64,000 bases of DNA. Source: Pararge aegeria. Its lineage: Eukaryota; Arthropoda; Insecta; Lepidoptera; Nymphalidae. The stretch lies in contig NC_053191.1 of assembly GCF_905163445.1 (NCBI RefSeq), forward strand, positions 5,642,001-5,706,000, read 5' to 3'. Below, piece after piece: positions 54,001 to 64,000 of the stretch (position 1 is the stretch's first letter; each line of letters begins with the position of its first letter). The notes under the pieces are model-generated. The model was not told where the DNA came from and searched no databases. It saw nothing but the letters and a program-made list of their open reading frames with translations. The translations under genes were made by a program, and so were the position numbers.

Positions 54001-57000
54001 TCTTATTTGCACATGTTATTACTTCCTAATGGTGAGATATAGTATCAACAACCTCTCCTCACCTCTCCTCTTTCCGCGGACGTTGTACGAGGTGACTGGG
54101 GGAATGTAGAAGGATACGGGTAGCAGTGTATTCTGTACTACTGCTACCAAGAACTACGACCACATTTACCCACCCAGCATCCCAGTGAGCAGAGAGTCTA
54201 ACCAGCGAGGTTACAATGGGCAAACCCTCCCATTGGGACAGGCATTCAGTCCAGCAGTGGGTGCTATAGGCTAATAATGATAATGACAGTTAACCAGCTA
54301 TTTGATACCTTTAATTGCACTGAATGTTTGCAACGACACTTGATTTTGGGTCTTTATCCGGCAAGAAAGGTCAAAGTCACAGACATGCGAGAAATAGTAT
54401 TCTCTTACTTTCTTTCATGATATTTCTTTCATATGTTCTTTAAGTCCTCTGAAAAAGGCGGTAAAAAAAGGATAGAGGGTCAGATTTTATAAATTAGTTA
54501 CAAGCAACGTTTCAAGAAAAAGAAATGATAACGATATGCCCACCCCAGTCTTTGATTTTAAGAAAAAGATATGGCTGCCCTAAAAGCATCTTTGACGGCC
54601 GATTGACGCATTGGGCAGCTACCCTGCTTTCTGAGTCAAGGCTGTGGGCTCGATTCCCACAACTGGAAAATATTTGTGTGATAGTGTACTGTTTTTCAGT
54701 GTCTAAGTATTTATGTATATTACTCATAAAAATATTCATCAGTCATCTTACTACCCATAACACAAGCTGATTTGGAGCTAGATGGCGATGAAAGAAAGAA
54801 AGAAAGAAAAAACAACATTTATTCATGTTAAGAGTTAACAACTTAAAACAGCGATGTGTGTATTGTCGTAGTATATTTTTTTTCAAGAAAGGGAATAAAT
54901 TCCCATAATTCATTGAAGCGGTGATAGTATTTAATTCGGCTTCACTACTCTAACTTATATTCTCCTCTCCTCTCCTGCGTTTTAAGCAATTGAATTTTTG
55001 AATAAATTTTTAAATTTGAATTTTGTTTTTGAATTATCAACAGAAAAATAGCCGAGGACTGCGGAGAGTACGTAGACATTATAGTCGGTGGACACTCACA
55101 TTCTCTGCTATGGAACGGGCCGGCTCCAAGTGGTGAAGCAGTGGCAGGACCTTACCCTGTTTTTGTTGAATCTTCCGCTAATAAGAAGCATAAGGTGATT
55201 TTTCCTTCTATTCAGATGTTTCCTCAATTTTTATATAAGAGCCCTATTTTTTATTCCTGTGCAAGTTATGGAAGATATAGACGGCAGGTGAATAGTAACC
55301 AAAAATCTAACATTCAACATTTATGTAGAGGCTGAATGTTGAACCAATCTTTTTTGTATTTGATAGACAATCCTTCAAGAATCCCTTAACTGAAAAGTTT
55401 CATACTCAGATTAAGTAGCTAATGTCTGAGATTTCACTCATATAACCTCAACTGTCACCTGACAAAGTAATTTTAAAGAAAAGTCTTGTGAAGAAAAGAA
55501 TTGTTTGAAATTTTGGTTGTCCAAATATGGTCGGCTAGCATTCAAACCCTACTACCTGGCGAATTGGGGGTTCCTTTTGTCTATTTAATGCATAAAGATT
55601 GAATTCGCCGCACGGTGGCTGAATTGTTCCCTAAAAGAGCTAGAGCTCAATCAGCTTGACTATGAATTCCAGTGGCAGTTATTCAAGGAAACAAAGCATT
55701 TATTTATTATGTGAGCATTTGTCAAGGTTTCCCAGCTGACCATTGAACAGAGGTAGCCAGGACATAAAAAAATAATTAGTAATATGTCCGTAATAGTTGT
55801 TCAAAATTTTGTTGAGATATAAAATCCTAGTCATTTTGTTATTTCATTATTTTGCAGGTCGTAATAGTGCAAGCCTCAGCGTTCACCAAGTATATGGGCA
55901 ACTTGATAGTTTATTTCGACTATCGCGGTAACTACGTCAAATGGGAAGGTGGACCAATTTTCCTTGACAGAAATGAACCAGAAGGTAAACATTTGCAGTC
56001 TCTGCTTCTAAGTTTGGGTATTTAAAATTTGCGTGTTGTTATAGATCCAATATTATGTAAACGCTTTGTACAGGGTATAGTTCTCAATCTCAAAATGAGA
56101 TGTCAGTGGCCAAATGCGGAGTCGTAGGCTTCACACGCCCGAAGAACATTATGGAGAAATCTCAGGCATACACGTTCCTCATTTTGTTTTCTTTTATCGT
56201 GTTTAAATTAAAAACATTACATTGTAAGATAGTTAATTTTAATAATATTGTATTGACGTAACTTATCTAGAGGCATTTTGCATAATACTGTCACTGTTTA
56301 TGTCAGGACATGGTCTAAAATTAACTTCTTTATTCTGGGCTATATTAAAATTGACAATGCATAACGCACTAACGAAAGTACACGAAAGTTTTTAGTTTAT
56401 CATCATAGCCTACAACAGCCAACGGCTGGACTAAATGTGAGGGTACACCCATAATTACCACGGTGGGCAGACGTGATCGCAGTTGATGTTAGTAGTAACA
56501 CGAAGGAGGTTGCTTCCCGTTCCGTTATATTCCCTTAGTACCCTCGCACGACAGTCCACTCCCTTTGGAAGAGGAAGGATTGTGACAGCTGAATAATTTT
56601 AGCTGATATTATATTAAAATTAGGAGGGTATGGTCTTTTACGATTTTTAATTATTTTACAAAAAGTTCGGTTAAAAATAAACTTTATTAGGGTTATTATT
56701 AGTTTAATTGGAGGATTTTATATTAGATTAAAACGTTTCACACCCCGCCGCTTCAGCTCCAAAAACAAATTAAAATGTTAGTACAGATTAGGTGATCTAA
56801 GACAATAATTATATGATTGAATGTTTTGTTTTTATTATTATTGAATTTTTTATATTGTTATTATTATTGTTTTTTTTAATTCTTAATTTTATATAGCTTA
56901 TTTTTATGTTTTAGTTTAATTTTATTTTCTGTAATTATTACTTGTTGTTAAATTCTTTTAATAGCCCCTTGGAGACGAATTGGGCAACTGTAACGTCTTT

Positions 57001-60000
57001 ACGGTGTGCGTTGCTAAATAAATAAATAAACTGTATTCTGATCTGTCGTCACCAAACGATGCTGTTAAATTATATTGGATCTAGTTCCTACATAATATTA
57101 AAATATTTACCTATCGTTAGTGGGCAAAAGTAACCCCGTTTGTTGTTTCTTATCAGAAATGATTTTACTTTATTGTTTTTGCAGATATGGAAATTAAAGA
57201 AAGGCTTGCGCCATACGCTGACTTAGTGCACAATGCTGAAAAAGAGGTTATTGGGGAAAGTAAAACGACGCTACATTTCGAGGACTGTGTGTTTGGAGAG
57301 TGCGCCCTTGGAGATTTGTTTGTGGATGCATTGACTGAATTTGTAAGTGAAGTCTGAATTCAGTGCTCACACTATGAAAATATCTTACAACAAATAGGTT
57401 TTTGATGGAACGTCGGTGACAGAATACAGACAGTAAAAAGAGCATCACATGCAGACCATGTCACGTCCCACAGAGTGCAAACCTGTTTCCTTTCACCAGA
57501 GGCGTAAGTACGCCTCGTGTGTCTGTCGGTTGTTACACCGGCCACCCCGCCTTCGACGAGCTCCATCCCCAAAAGCTCTATTACTAGATCCTTGAACCAA
57601 TAGTGGCCTAATATATTGTTATGTTTGATTACAGGCAAAGTCCTTACGATCGGAATTCCATTACATATCGTTCAATCAACGAGGCAACATCAAATCATCA
57701 ATAACTAGTGGACGTAAGTATTTTTAAGCCAGCTGTTAAACTCGTATTCTACCGCTTTAATGTGAAATCAAGTTGTTATAATAAACTGATGGTGAACTAA
57801 TTTTAACTGAATATACTATTGAACCTAACCTAACTAACGTATAGTTGTAAAATTATTTAGCATATGTCAATAATATTAGGAGATTATTGGCATATGCTAA
57901 ATAATTTTTAGTTTGGAGATGTCAAATCAAAGATTTTAGATGACGCTGATTTTACATTTGTTTACTTTTAAATTTTAAATCGTTGGTGTGTATGTAATGA
58001 GCGACTTCTTACTGCGGTACTTATTATAGTATAGCCGTGCCGGCCTATCGAAGCATCGCGGGGAACTCAGCACCCATCCGCACATTACAGCACAGAACTA
58101 TAACTAACTCCACACCTACTATACACATAGGGTGTCGGTGTCCACCCATATGCATTGACGAGCATCATCATCATCAAGAGCCTATAACAGTCCAATGATT
58201 TACCTCGTAAAGGGAGGGTTTGCCTTTAATCACCGCACAGGTTAGACTGGTTGGTAATCGCAGTAGCACAGAGGACGATGCTGCCGGTTTTCCGTTATAA
58301 ACTCTTAGTCGTCTCGTACGACACCCACGAAGAGGTGGTGACAACTGTATTCTAATATTCCGTCACTACACGGCATTTTTTTTGGAGAGCCTTTCTAATG
58401 TCTGGCAACTCGCATTTTAGTGTGAAAGCTTTTAAGCCTTCTCTCCAGGTATGTGCCCAGATGTGTGAAATTATATAGTGGACATTATAAATGGACAACG
58501 GAATCTGAGAGGCTCTCAATTCGACATATTGTAGAATCTAAAAATAAACTAGAAATATATAACTGAAAAGCACACAAATGGAAATCATCTTAAACGAGAT
58601 TTATATATTACAAAGAGATACATATTTTTTTTACAGAAATAACCAAAGGCGTAATTTTCGAACTGTTACCTTTCAACGACCGCATCGAAACGTTTGAACT
58701 CCAGGGCAAGGATGTTTTATTGGCACTCGAGAGAAGCGTCTCTAATGCGTGGGACATGGACCCATTCAAGGGTCCTTTTGTGCTGCAGGTTTCAGGTAAG
58801 TCTACTTTTAACTAGAAGCTGAATGTATGCTGAAAGATTTATTGTGTTTTTTTGCCCATTGCACATGGTATTTTGCAGGAATTTCCAAATTCTTGTAGCG
58901 GTTGTGGCAACGAACTTTCTGAAGTTCTTTTTAGGTCAACTTTGGGCAACTATCAATGCTGTGCTCTTGGAACCCCTACGTCAGTTTGTTCCCAGAGTAA
59001 TGAGATCTCCACACGCCTATGAACTGGCAATCAGTACAGCTTCGCAACTCGTTGCGCTACGTTGGTACCTTTGGTTCTCCTACGGATTTCTTCATTTCGG
59101 ATTTGATCTCGTAGATATACCCCATCTCGCCCGTATCTCTTAGCATACTCTATCCATTGCCTGCTGAGTAACTCTGAGCTTTCCCATAGTAGCGGCCGTA
59201 TTCGAGAGCCATATATCATAACTGTCCTTCAGGCACAGAGTAATTTTGGAGAAAAATGTATTCTGGAGTTAAGACTTGTAGTAATTCGAGAACTTTTATA
59301 TATATTTATACTTTTATATTATTAACTCGGTAGTGGGATAGATATATAGATCTACAACATTGCATTGCCACTGTTTTCGAAGAACAGAAAAACCACGCTC
59401 CAGTATTGCCTACATTCCATTCACAGTTATTTACTGAGTTGGATACTGAGATTAGTTATCATAACATTACGCCAACCTTACAGCTAGAGGTAGAATAACT
59501 CTGAACGGACTGTACTTAGTAATAACTTCATACTGACACGTCCGCCGCAAACCCCATTTTTAATAAGATGTCAAAGAAGCAACAACAATTTTATTAATAG
59601 CAAGGGTTCCAGAAAAAATAATGTGTACTGCATAGATAAAATACCAAAATTGAGACAATCAGTTTTAAATTACTGTTATTTTAAAATTTAATTGCATTAC
59701 TTCGTGCCATAGTGAGTTTACCTATGATTATCATATAACGGGACGTAGGTCTCTCGTAAGTGAATTAAATAAATAAATATACAACGACAATACACACATC
59801 TCCACAAAGTAAGCGTAGCTTTATTTTATGTATAGTGGCGTATTAAGATAACTGATGAATAATAAATACTTATAATATACATATAAACACCCAGACACTG
59901 GCATTTCATGGGTTGTTGTAAAAAACATTTATGTTCATCACACAAACATTTTACAGTTGTGGGAATCGAACCCACGACTTTGCTTTCTGAGTGAAAGCAG

Positions 60001-62247
60001 GGTCGCTGCCCACTGCTCCAATCGGCCGTCAAATTGTACCTACGAGAGACTTACGTCCCGTTTGATGATAATGCGGATAACATGAGGATATAGTTACATT
60101 ATTTCATTATATAGTAGAGCTTTTTGAGACTCGAGCTACTCCGGGGAAGTACCTCTATGCTAACTTCTGCTGCCAAACAGTATTGATGTACAGTGCCGGA
60201 TTAACCACGTAGCAAGGTTAGCAATTGCTACGGCCCCGCGCAAATAGGCGCCCCGCATATTTAATACCGCTCATCTCTGCCTGATTGACTGAGTGACTGA
60301 CTGACGGACCGACTGACTGACTGACTGACAGACACGTACAAAATTGTTACCTATAGATAGCAAATACGTATTTAAGATATTTAAGGTACGTATTTCAGAT
60401 ACGTATTGAGTATTGAATTGTATTTTTACCACTTTATAGCCATCAGACCCATACAAGATCACGGGCTCTTTTAAAGGGCAGGCGTTGTTGCCGGTGTTAT
60501 TGAAGGCATATTTTTAGGGCGTGTTTCTCGCATGTCCTGCGAAGTGTTGGTCTGTGCATAGGCAATGGTTTTTCAGTTACTATTGGTTGGCCATCTTCTT
60601 GCTGAGATTAAGCGGACGAATTTTGTAACATAGGCTTAAAGAAAGTACCTAACGCCTGCGTGTATTAAATAGTTAAAATTATTTTGTTTACAGGTCTCCA
60701 AGTTACATACAATGTTTCGCTGCCAGAAGGTCAGCGTGTGACGTCAGTGTACTTGGGCAACAGTATAGACTCCAACGTACCGCTGGACCCTTCAGTTTCC
60801 TATCACATGGTCGTGCCAGCTTATTTGGCTGACGGTGGTGATGGATTTACCGTAAGAAATAATTTCCTACCATTTCGTCTTAAACGAGTCTATATTATGA
60901 GTTTTATTTTATGTATTTTGAAATTTTCGATTCGAATCTAGAGGTAACTCGTTGATAAATTACTAAGGGTAGGACATATTATTAGATTAAAGCTTAATTT
61001 GCTATACTCCGCGAAAAGCAGGAGAATCTGTATGGTGTAATTTATAATTTCTTCAATCCTTATACTCCACACCAAACATAGCTTCTATCCAATATTTAAA
61101 GATGGCACGAACAGGCAGTGATACAACTGCACGGCAGAAAGTAAAATCCTCCGATTATATTCCCTGACATGGGGATAAGATTAACGTGTCCATCCGCCAC
61201 AGCATGGCAACAGGGAATACGAAAAGTGTACCCACGTTTATTATTTGGATATTATTTCCAATTGTGCGCCAATGCTCGGAGAGTTGACAAAGCTGAGGGA
61301 GAAGATAAATTTGTGTCAAGGGTAAAACGGACCCTACGACCCTACTAAGACTGCTGTCCGTCCGTCTGTCTATCTGTCTGTCTGTCACCAGGCTTTATCT
61401 CATGAACCGTGATAGTCAGACAGTTGAAATGATATACTTCTGATGCCGCTTTAACAACAGATACCAAAATAAGTTTAAAATAAATATTTAAGGGGGATCC
61501 CAATACACTAGACATTATTTCTTTTTTTATGGATAAAGGTACGGAACCCTTCGTGTGCGATTCCGACTCGCACTCGACCGGTTTTGTTAGTTTAATGTTT
61601 TTAAATCCACGAGAAGGGGTTGTTTGAGAGGAGGATAAACACATTCTTTAAAAGCCGGTAACGCAACCTTTGGCACCTACTGCAAATGTTTATGGGTGGC
61701 GGTAATCAGGTTATATATATAGCCCAACTATATAGGCCACTTGCTTGTTCGCCTGCTATATACCTACTCGTTATAAAAACCACTCACCATACGTATACTG
61801 ACGTGAAAACTTCTGAACATTGCTTATCTTTTTGGTCTGTAGTTTCTAGGATGTGTTATCAAATCAAGATTTTTTTGGAACTAAGTATTTATTTTAGACC
61901 CTTTAATTAAATCGGTTTTATACAGTGAGAAAATATAGTATTTATACGATGCTGCTGCTGTTTATATCGATGTATGTATCCAAAAATATTGATACACTGA
62001 CTTTTTTTTTGCAAGACTGCCTGCATTGAAGCTCTCTTCTTTGTATAAGGAGGCATGTTGCCCAATAGTGGATAACATTAGAATAATAATTCTTTAAGCT
62101 TTGTGTTTCTTCTTCTTCTAGATGTTAAAGGACGGCAAAAAGAACGTCGATATTGTTGGTCGTGATCAGAAAGTTCTAGAAACATACATTAAGAAGCATT
62201 CGCCGATCGATGTATCTAAGGACGGAAGAATCGTTATTAATTCGTAA
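45076..62247 (+). CDS. Secreted 5'-nucleotidase / apyrase-family protein
   Basis: Eleven exons: 45076-45200, 49437-49659, 51904-52101, 53834-53964, 55044-55194, 55858-55984, 57185-57342, 57635-57713, 58637-58795, 60694-60851, 62122-62247; 1635 nt, 544 aa, no frame break. The family hydrolyses extracellular nucleotides (AMP to adenosine, or ATP/ADP in salivary apyrases). Residues 1-24 form a hydrophobic signal peptide. Metal-site motifs: D38-F-H40 (NDFHAR), GDSFQGT 87-93, GNHEFD 119-124, LSHCG with H219, GGHSH 241-245. The C-terminal domain has SFNQRGN 383-389, LPFND 408-412 (F410) and GGDGF 498-502 (F502), the two phenylalanines that stack the base in CD73. The end (VSKDGRIVINS) has no hydrophobic GPI signal, so I predict a secreted enzyme. 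AATAAA is at 62294-62299. Substrate (AMP or ATP/ADP) is not decidable. Confidence 0.9.
45317..45350. repeat. Perfect 14-bp inverted repeat, loop 6, after exon 1 of the 5'-nucleotidase gene
   Basis: Arms 45317-45330 and 45337-45350 are exact reverse complements, with loop CCAGTG. It is 116 bases after the exon 1 donor. Confidence 0.9.
45420..45930. mobile_element. hAT-type MITE (45532-45831) inside another lepidopteran repeat
   Basis: The outer repeat has 'cattataaatgcgaaagtga' and 'tttttggcatagaatta', and resumes with 'aaatgggctactttttatcc' and 'acgggatttgttataaac'; a sister copy lies at 31470-31600. The inner element has perfect 13-bp terminal inverted repeats (CAGTGGCGTGCAC / GTGCACGCCACTG) and weakly similar 8-bp flanks (agagtaac / ggagtaaa). 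Its interior differs from the other MITEs and includes 'gggcaggacggacgtgggac', so it may be a different subfamily. Confidence 0.65.
46315..46700 (+). repeat. Foldback repeat plus repeat G in 5'-nucleotidase intron 1
   Basis: 46315-46560 contains inverted words 'attatatccc' and 'gggatataat' (46476 to about 46502) and shares 'gcattggcgcacacttggaa' and 'aataatatccaaataat' with the reverse copy at 61110-61330. 46540-46700 is repeat G ('caccacgctgggcagacgg', 'ccgttatatacc'). Confidence 0.5.
47935..48315 (+). mobile_element. LINE 3' end, family A, best copy
   Basis: Sense-oriented 3' tail: 'cattatcttgagcaataaag', 'ccaatcggtttcccttggtt', 'gttgcctggaagagatcgct', 'aagcgataaggccgcc', 'gtgtacaaataaagtgt', ending in (AAAT)n. 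The terminal poly(A)-signal-like word and A-rich tail show the orientation. Confidence 0.75.
49705..49930 (+). mobile_element. RTE-like LINE end after 5'-nucleotidase exon 2
   Basis: 'cacatagctcggagaaccga', 'aaaacgcagcgttggtcaac', 'cgacatcaaacgagtcgctg', 'ctagcagtgcaatcggttga', with a GATGTTGAT end. It begins 45 bases after the exon 2 donor. Confidence 0.7.
49931..51903. other. Rest of 5'-nucleotidase intron 2
   Basis: 50240-50450 is a locally GC-richer stretch with open frames on both strands but no recognisable protein. 50640-51110 has a 116-codon reverse frame of unknown nature with no repeat match inside the window, perhaps a LINE relic. A small SINE-like word occurs at 51715-51735. No gene is supported. 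Confidence 0.4.
52084..52755 (+). repeat. Decayed tandem copy of 5'-nucleotidase exon 3 end
   Basis: The last 18 bases of exon 3 and the start of intron 3 (52084-52265) recur at 52592-52755. 'atcactcaagatacaaag' followed by gtgagc becomes 'atcacttaagatataaag' followed by gtgtca. Later shared blocks include 'tatggatatttggagac' against 'tatggctatttggagac', and 'aacagtgtggcaaattttag' against 'aacagtgtagcaaattttag'. The offset is about 508 bases. A (GATGAT)n run at 52560-52583 precedes the second copy. Confidence 0.8.
52917..53020 (-). mobile_element. SINE family 2, 3' half
   Basis: Reverse-strand 'acaacaagttagcccttgac', 'tgtaatctcacccgttagta' and 'tagccggctcacctattagg'. The head is missing. Confidence 0.6.
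53088..53660 (-). mobile_element. LINE C-terminal fragment interrupted by a hAT-type MITE
   Basis: On the reverse strand the coding tract reads FEMWCWNAEHHLDRAQDQRL-like, then RLSTICLRKRLEYFGRTARN and SIKKLMLTG. After the MITE (53287-53474) it continues with KERGHADVARDVGPTE-like and DNRRTISSRHIVQRAIS. This is the end of an RTE/R1-like non-LTR polymerase, frameshifted and dead. Confidence 0.7.
53287..53474. mobile_element. hAT-type MITE with exact 8-bp target-site duplication
   Basis: 188 bp, ends CAGTGGCGTGC and GCACGTCACTG, flanked by CCTGTGAG at 53279-53286 and 53475-53482. The interior is partly self-complementary ('acttaagggtaagc' against 'cttacaaagcctatcc', 'cagtacgagttataaata' against 'tttataaatcgtactgg'). 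It is the type copy for elements at 6765, 9573, 25914 and 40784. Confidence 0.92.
54060..54290 (-). repeat. Interspersed repeat G
   Basis: Shares 'gtacgaggtgactggggga' (against 'cctcgtacgac'), 'ttacaatgggcaaaccctcc' and 'tccagcagtgggtgctatag' with copies at 16385, 56400 and 62480. Confidence 0.5.
54594..54885 (+). mobile_element. SINE family 1 with a 60-bp retro-insertion in its tail
   Basis: Head, B box (changed to 'gggctcgattccc') and core are normal. After 'agatggcgatg' the tail is interrupted at about 54789-54850 by (AAAG)n and 'acaacatttattcatgttaa', then resumes with 'agcgatgtgtgtattgtcgt'. GCGATG on both sides looks like a short target duplication. Confidence 0.75.
56070..56600. repeat. 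SINE 3 piece and repeat G in 5'-nucleotidase intron 6
   Basis: 56070-56190 matches SINE 3 ('tctcaaaatgagatgtcagt', 'ggcttcacacgcccg'). 56400-56600 matches repeat G ('catcatagcctacaacagcc', 'accacggtgggcagacgtga', 'gttccgttatattcccttag'). The remaining intron to 57184 is AT-rich and unassigned. Confidence 0.5.
57849..57908. repeat. 26-bp inverted repeat with one mismatch, after exon 8
   Basis: Arms 57849-57874 and 57883-57908 pair at 25 of 26 positions, with loop attaggag. It is 136 bases downstream of the exon 8 donor of the 5'-nucleotidase gene. Confidence 0.9.
58155..58380 (+). repeat. Interspersed repeat G
   Basis: 'gagcctataacagtccaatg', 'aatcaccgcacaggttagac', 'tgctgccggttttccgttat' and 'tagtcgtctcgtacgacacc' align with the copies at 56400 and 62480. 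Confidence 0.6.
58870..59235 (-). mobile_element. RTE-like LINE fragment in 5'-nucleotidase intron 9
   Basis: The reverse strand reads YLRDQIRNEEIRRRTKGTNV, then AQRVAKLYWQF, the conserved stretch that precedes the WAGHIARR segment of RTE-type LINEs (the latter seen at 3609). It is degenerate after that. Confidence 0.75.
59771..60030 (-). mobile_element. tRNA-derived SINE, family 1
   Basis: Reverse-strand near-complete copy with head, B box ('gggttcgattccc' on the reverse strand) and core. Small insertions lie in the core ('ggcatttcatgggttgttgt'). Confidence 0.8.
60110..61390. repeat. Repeat F relic, microsatellites and foldback repeat
   Basis: 60110-60200 and 60480-60620 match repeat F in reverse, split by AT-rich DNA with (GACT)n at 60285-60332. 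After exon 10, 61110-61330 is the reverse copy of the foldback repeat at 46315, followed by (GTCT)n at 61354-61386. Short frames here are simple repeats. Confidence 0.45.
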
Positions 62248-62892
62248 AGCATAATAACATTTTAATAGGCTTATTTTAATTTTTATTTACCGAAATAAAT
62301 AATTATTTATTTACTAGAAATGTTTTATTTATCATCGGAATTTAAGTACCTTTTATTTGCTATTCTCTTGTAGAGTCCTGTGCGGTGGTCTCCACATTGT
62401 ATAACTAGATGGCGCCACAAAGATCCTGCATCATGTGTTCACAAATAATTACCATATATACTTTCTAAAGATGAATGTTTAGACCTCGGCCCCCGAGAAG
62501 ATCTTTCCCATCGGGAAGGTTTGTTCATGATCATCACGCTGGGCAGACGGATTGGCGATTGCAGTAGATGGTAGTACTATCACAGTGGACGTTGCTGCCC
62601 GTATTCCGTTACATTCCCTTAGTCGCCTCGTACGACACCCGCGGGAGAGGTGGTGACAACTTTATTCTGGTCTGCCGTCACCACATGGCAATTATTTGTT
62701 ACATCTTGTGGTTGTTGATGCTTCAATATTAGTCGTGTACACGGTTTCTGTATTTTCCTAATTCTGTGCATAAAGCTAACTCGGAATCAAAGTCCAACAT
62801 GTAAAACGGCACAGATTGAGCCTAAGGCAAGAATACGTGCAGGTTTATTAAAAAAAAAAAACAACCTTGCATTGTTAGAAAACCTAATAGAA

Positions 62893-63141
62893 AAATATAC
62901 TACGACAATATACAGATCGCCATCTAGCCCCAAATTCAGCGTAGCCTATGTTCTGGGTACTAAGATGACTGATGAATATTTTTATGAATAATATAAATAA
63001 ATGCTTATAATATACTCTTAGGTACATATACACCCAGACACTGAAAACATTCATGTTCATCACAGAAACATTTTCAAGTTGTGAGAATCGACCCCACGGC
63101 CTTGGGCTCAGAGAGCTGGGTCGCTGCGCTAAACGGCCGTC
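62893..63141 (-). mobile_element. tRNA-derived SINE, family 1
   Basis: Reverse-strand copy, tail to head. The B box is damaged ('gtggggtcgattctc' on the reverse strand), and the end of the head is shortened ('gctgcgctaaacggccgtc'). Confidence 0.8.
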
Positions 63142-63399
63142 AAAATAAAAACCTTTAAATACATAAGTAGGTACAAGGTACAGATTGCTTCATACATTAT
63201 TGACTTTTACGAAATAGGTAGGCAGGTATCTAACAAGGCAGGCAGTAGGCTATCGAAATATTAAACAACTACAGAGTTAGTTATAATGAAGTTATTATTG
63301 AACTAGCTATGTAAGTGCCGGATTAAGCAAGAGCTTGATCTGCTATGGGTTCTTAAGTATAAAGTGGTAAAAATACAATTCAATACTCAATATATTCAA

Positions 63400-63960
63400 A
63401 CTCTTTATTCATGTAGGCCTATCACAGGCACTTATGAAGCATTCATACATATATGTTTACATAATATGCTCGGCAACTCTGGCTAACTGGTGCGTTGTCG
63501 AATGGTTACGACAAAAACCAAATTGCTCAGATATAAGTAAGCGTTCTGTGGCAATCTGAAGACGCGTCAAGATGACGGATTCTAATAGTTTACCTAGACT
63601 AGTTAACAAGCTAATGGGTCTGTAACTGGAAGGAAAAGATTGGTCCTTTCCTCATTTTTTAATTAGCTATCATTTTTGCAACCTTCCACGAGGAAGATAA
63701 GTAGCCCAATAGTAAACACCCATTGAATATCTTAGTCTCAAGAACTAGACATTTTTGAGACATATTACGAAGCAAACAGTTTTTTTAAATCGTCAATACC
63801 AGGAGCTTTACGTGATTTGAGTTTTCTAAGTACTTTACGTATTTGTGAGGGTTTTTCAAGTTCATTAATCGATTCAGCGACTATACGTTCAGTCTCAAGA
63901 TCACTGTACCACTGATTTATTAGGGTCATGTTGCCAAGAAACGCATCTGCTAGCAACTCG
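63400..63960 (-). pseudogene. Jockey/CR1-like LINE reverse-transcriptase fragment at the window edge
   Basis: On the reverse strand, 63956-63765 encodes LADAFLGNM, then IRKVLRKLKSRKAPGIDDL, the N-terminal RT block. 63640-63480 reads SYRPISLLTSLGKLLES-like, then RLLISEQFGF and a THQLAR-like end, with frameshifts between. The 3' end is a 'caggcacttatgaagc' LINE tail near 63430. It is dead. Confidence 0.75.
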
Positions 63961-64000
63961 CAATGTTATTGAGTTGATGAGGTTAGATAACTATCATTCA

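Larger units (their letters stand above)
62248..64000. other. Right-hand intergenic DNA
   Basis: Repeat G lies at 62480-62690, SINE 1 at 62893-63141 and a reverse-strand LINE from about 63400. No host gene is visible before the window ends. Confidence 0.6.

Noticed and set aside
58823..59143. 106-codon frame on + in 5'-nucleotidase intron 9
   Set aside because: It is the antisense of an RTE LINE segment (YLRDQIRNEEIRRRTKG on the - strand).
1831..63141. tRNA genes suggested by A and B boxes at many sites
   Set aside because: Each lies at the head of a SINE copy with the same body and tail, has degraded arms and recurs at twelve or more places. I see no free-standing tRNA cloverleaf.
1..64000. 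CRISPR array, phage or defence island, operon or biosynthetic cluster
   Set aside because: No spaced direct-repeat array, no prokaryotic gene and no functionally linked gene cluster. The tandem repeats seen are exon-edge duplications and microsatellites.

Overview
The window is nuclear DNA from a moth or butterfly (Lepidoptera, probably a butterfly; the species cannot be read from the sequence). The case rests on intron-rich AT-rich genes, long introns packed with tRNA-derived SINEs, Jockey/CR1-like and RTE-like LINE pieces, hAT-type MITEs, and protein sequences of insect type. I see no bacterial, viral or organellar genes, no CRISPR array and no complete autonomous transposon.

Five protein-coding genes can be reconstructed to the base, with reading frame kept across every splice junction. 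Two tandem fatty-acid-binding-protein genes lie on + (4615-9921 and 15285-17796; 4 exons each; 134 and 136 aa). A single-exon gene for a TFIIIC90/GTF3C4-like subunit lies on - (18675-20636; 653 aa). Head to head with it, sharing a 628 bp promoter region, is the DEAH-box ribosome-biogenesis helicase DHX37 (fly kurz) on + (21265-41750; 19 exons; 1179 aa). Last comes a secreted 5'-nucleotidase/apyrase-family enzyme on + (45076-62247; 11 exons; 544 aa). The first pair are lipid carriers, the second pair serve Pol III transcription and rRNA processing, and the last acts on extracellular nucleotides. They look like ordinary neighbours, not one pathway.

The rest is repeats. 1-4614 is repeat-dominated upstream DNA. 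9922-15284, 17797-18674, 41751-45075 and 62248-64000 are intergenic and hold SINE, LINE and MITE remains. The introns of DHX37 and the 5'-nucleotidase carry the densest nesting. In intron 18 of DHX37 one SINE has been split by two LINE tails and one MITE.

I found no undescribed multi-gene system. The most interesting pattern is that local tandem duplications repeatedly hit exon edges: the 3' end of the GTF3C4-like gene (copied C-terminus with one zinc cysteine changed to serine), the end of DHX37 exon 6 (copied without a working donor), the acceptor of DHX37 exon 11 (three copies in a 29 bp tandem array), and the end of 5'-nucleotidase exon 3 (decayed copy 508 bp downstream). A hAT MITE with an exact 8 bp target-site duplication and three long hairpins are also clear.
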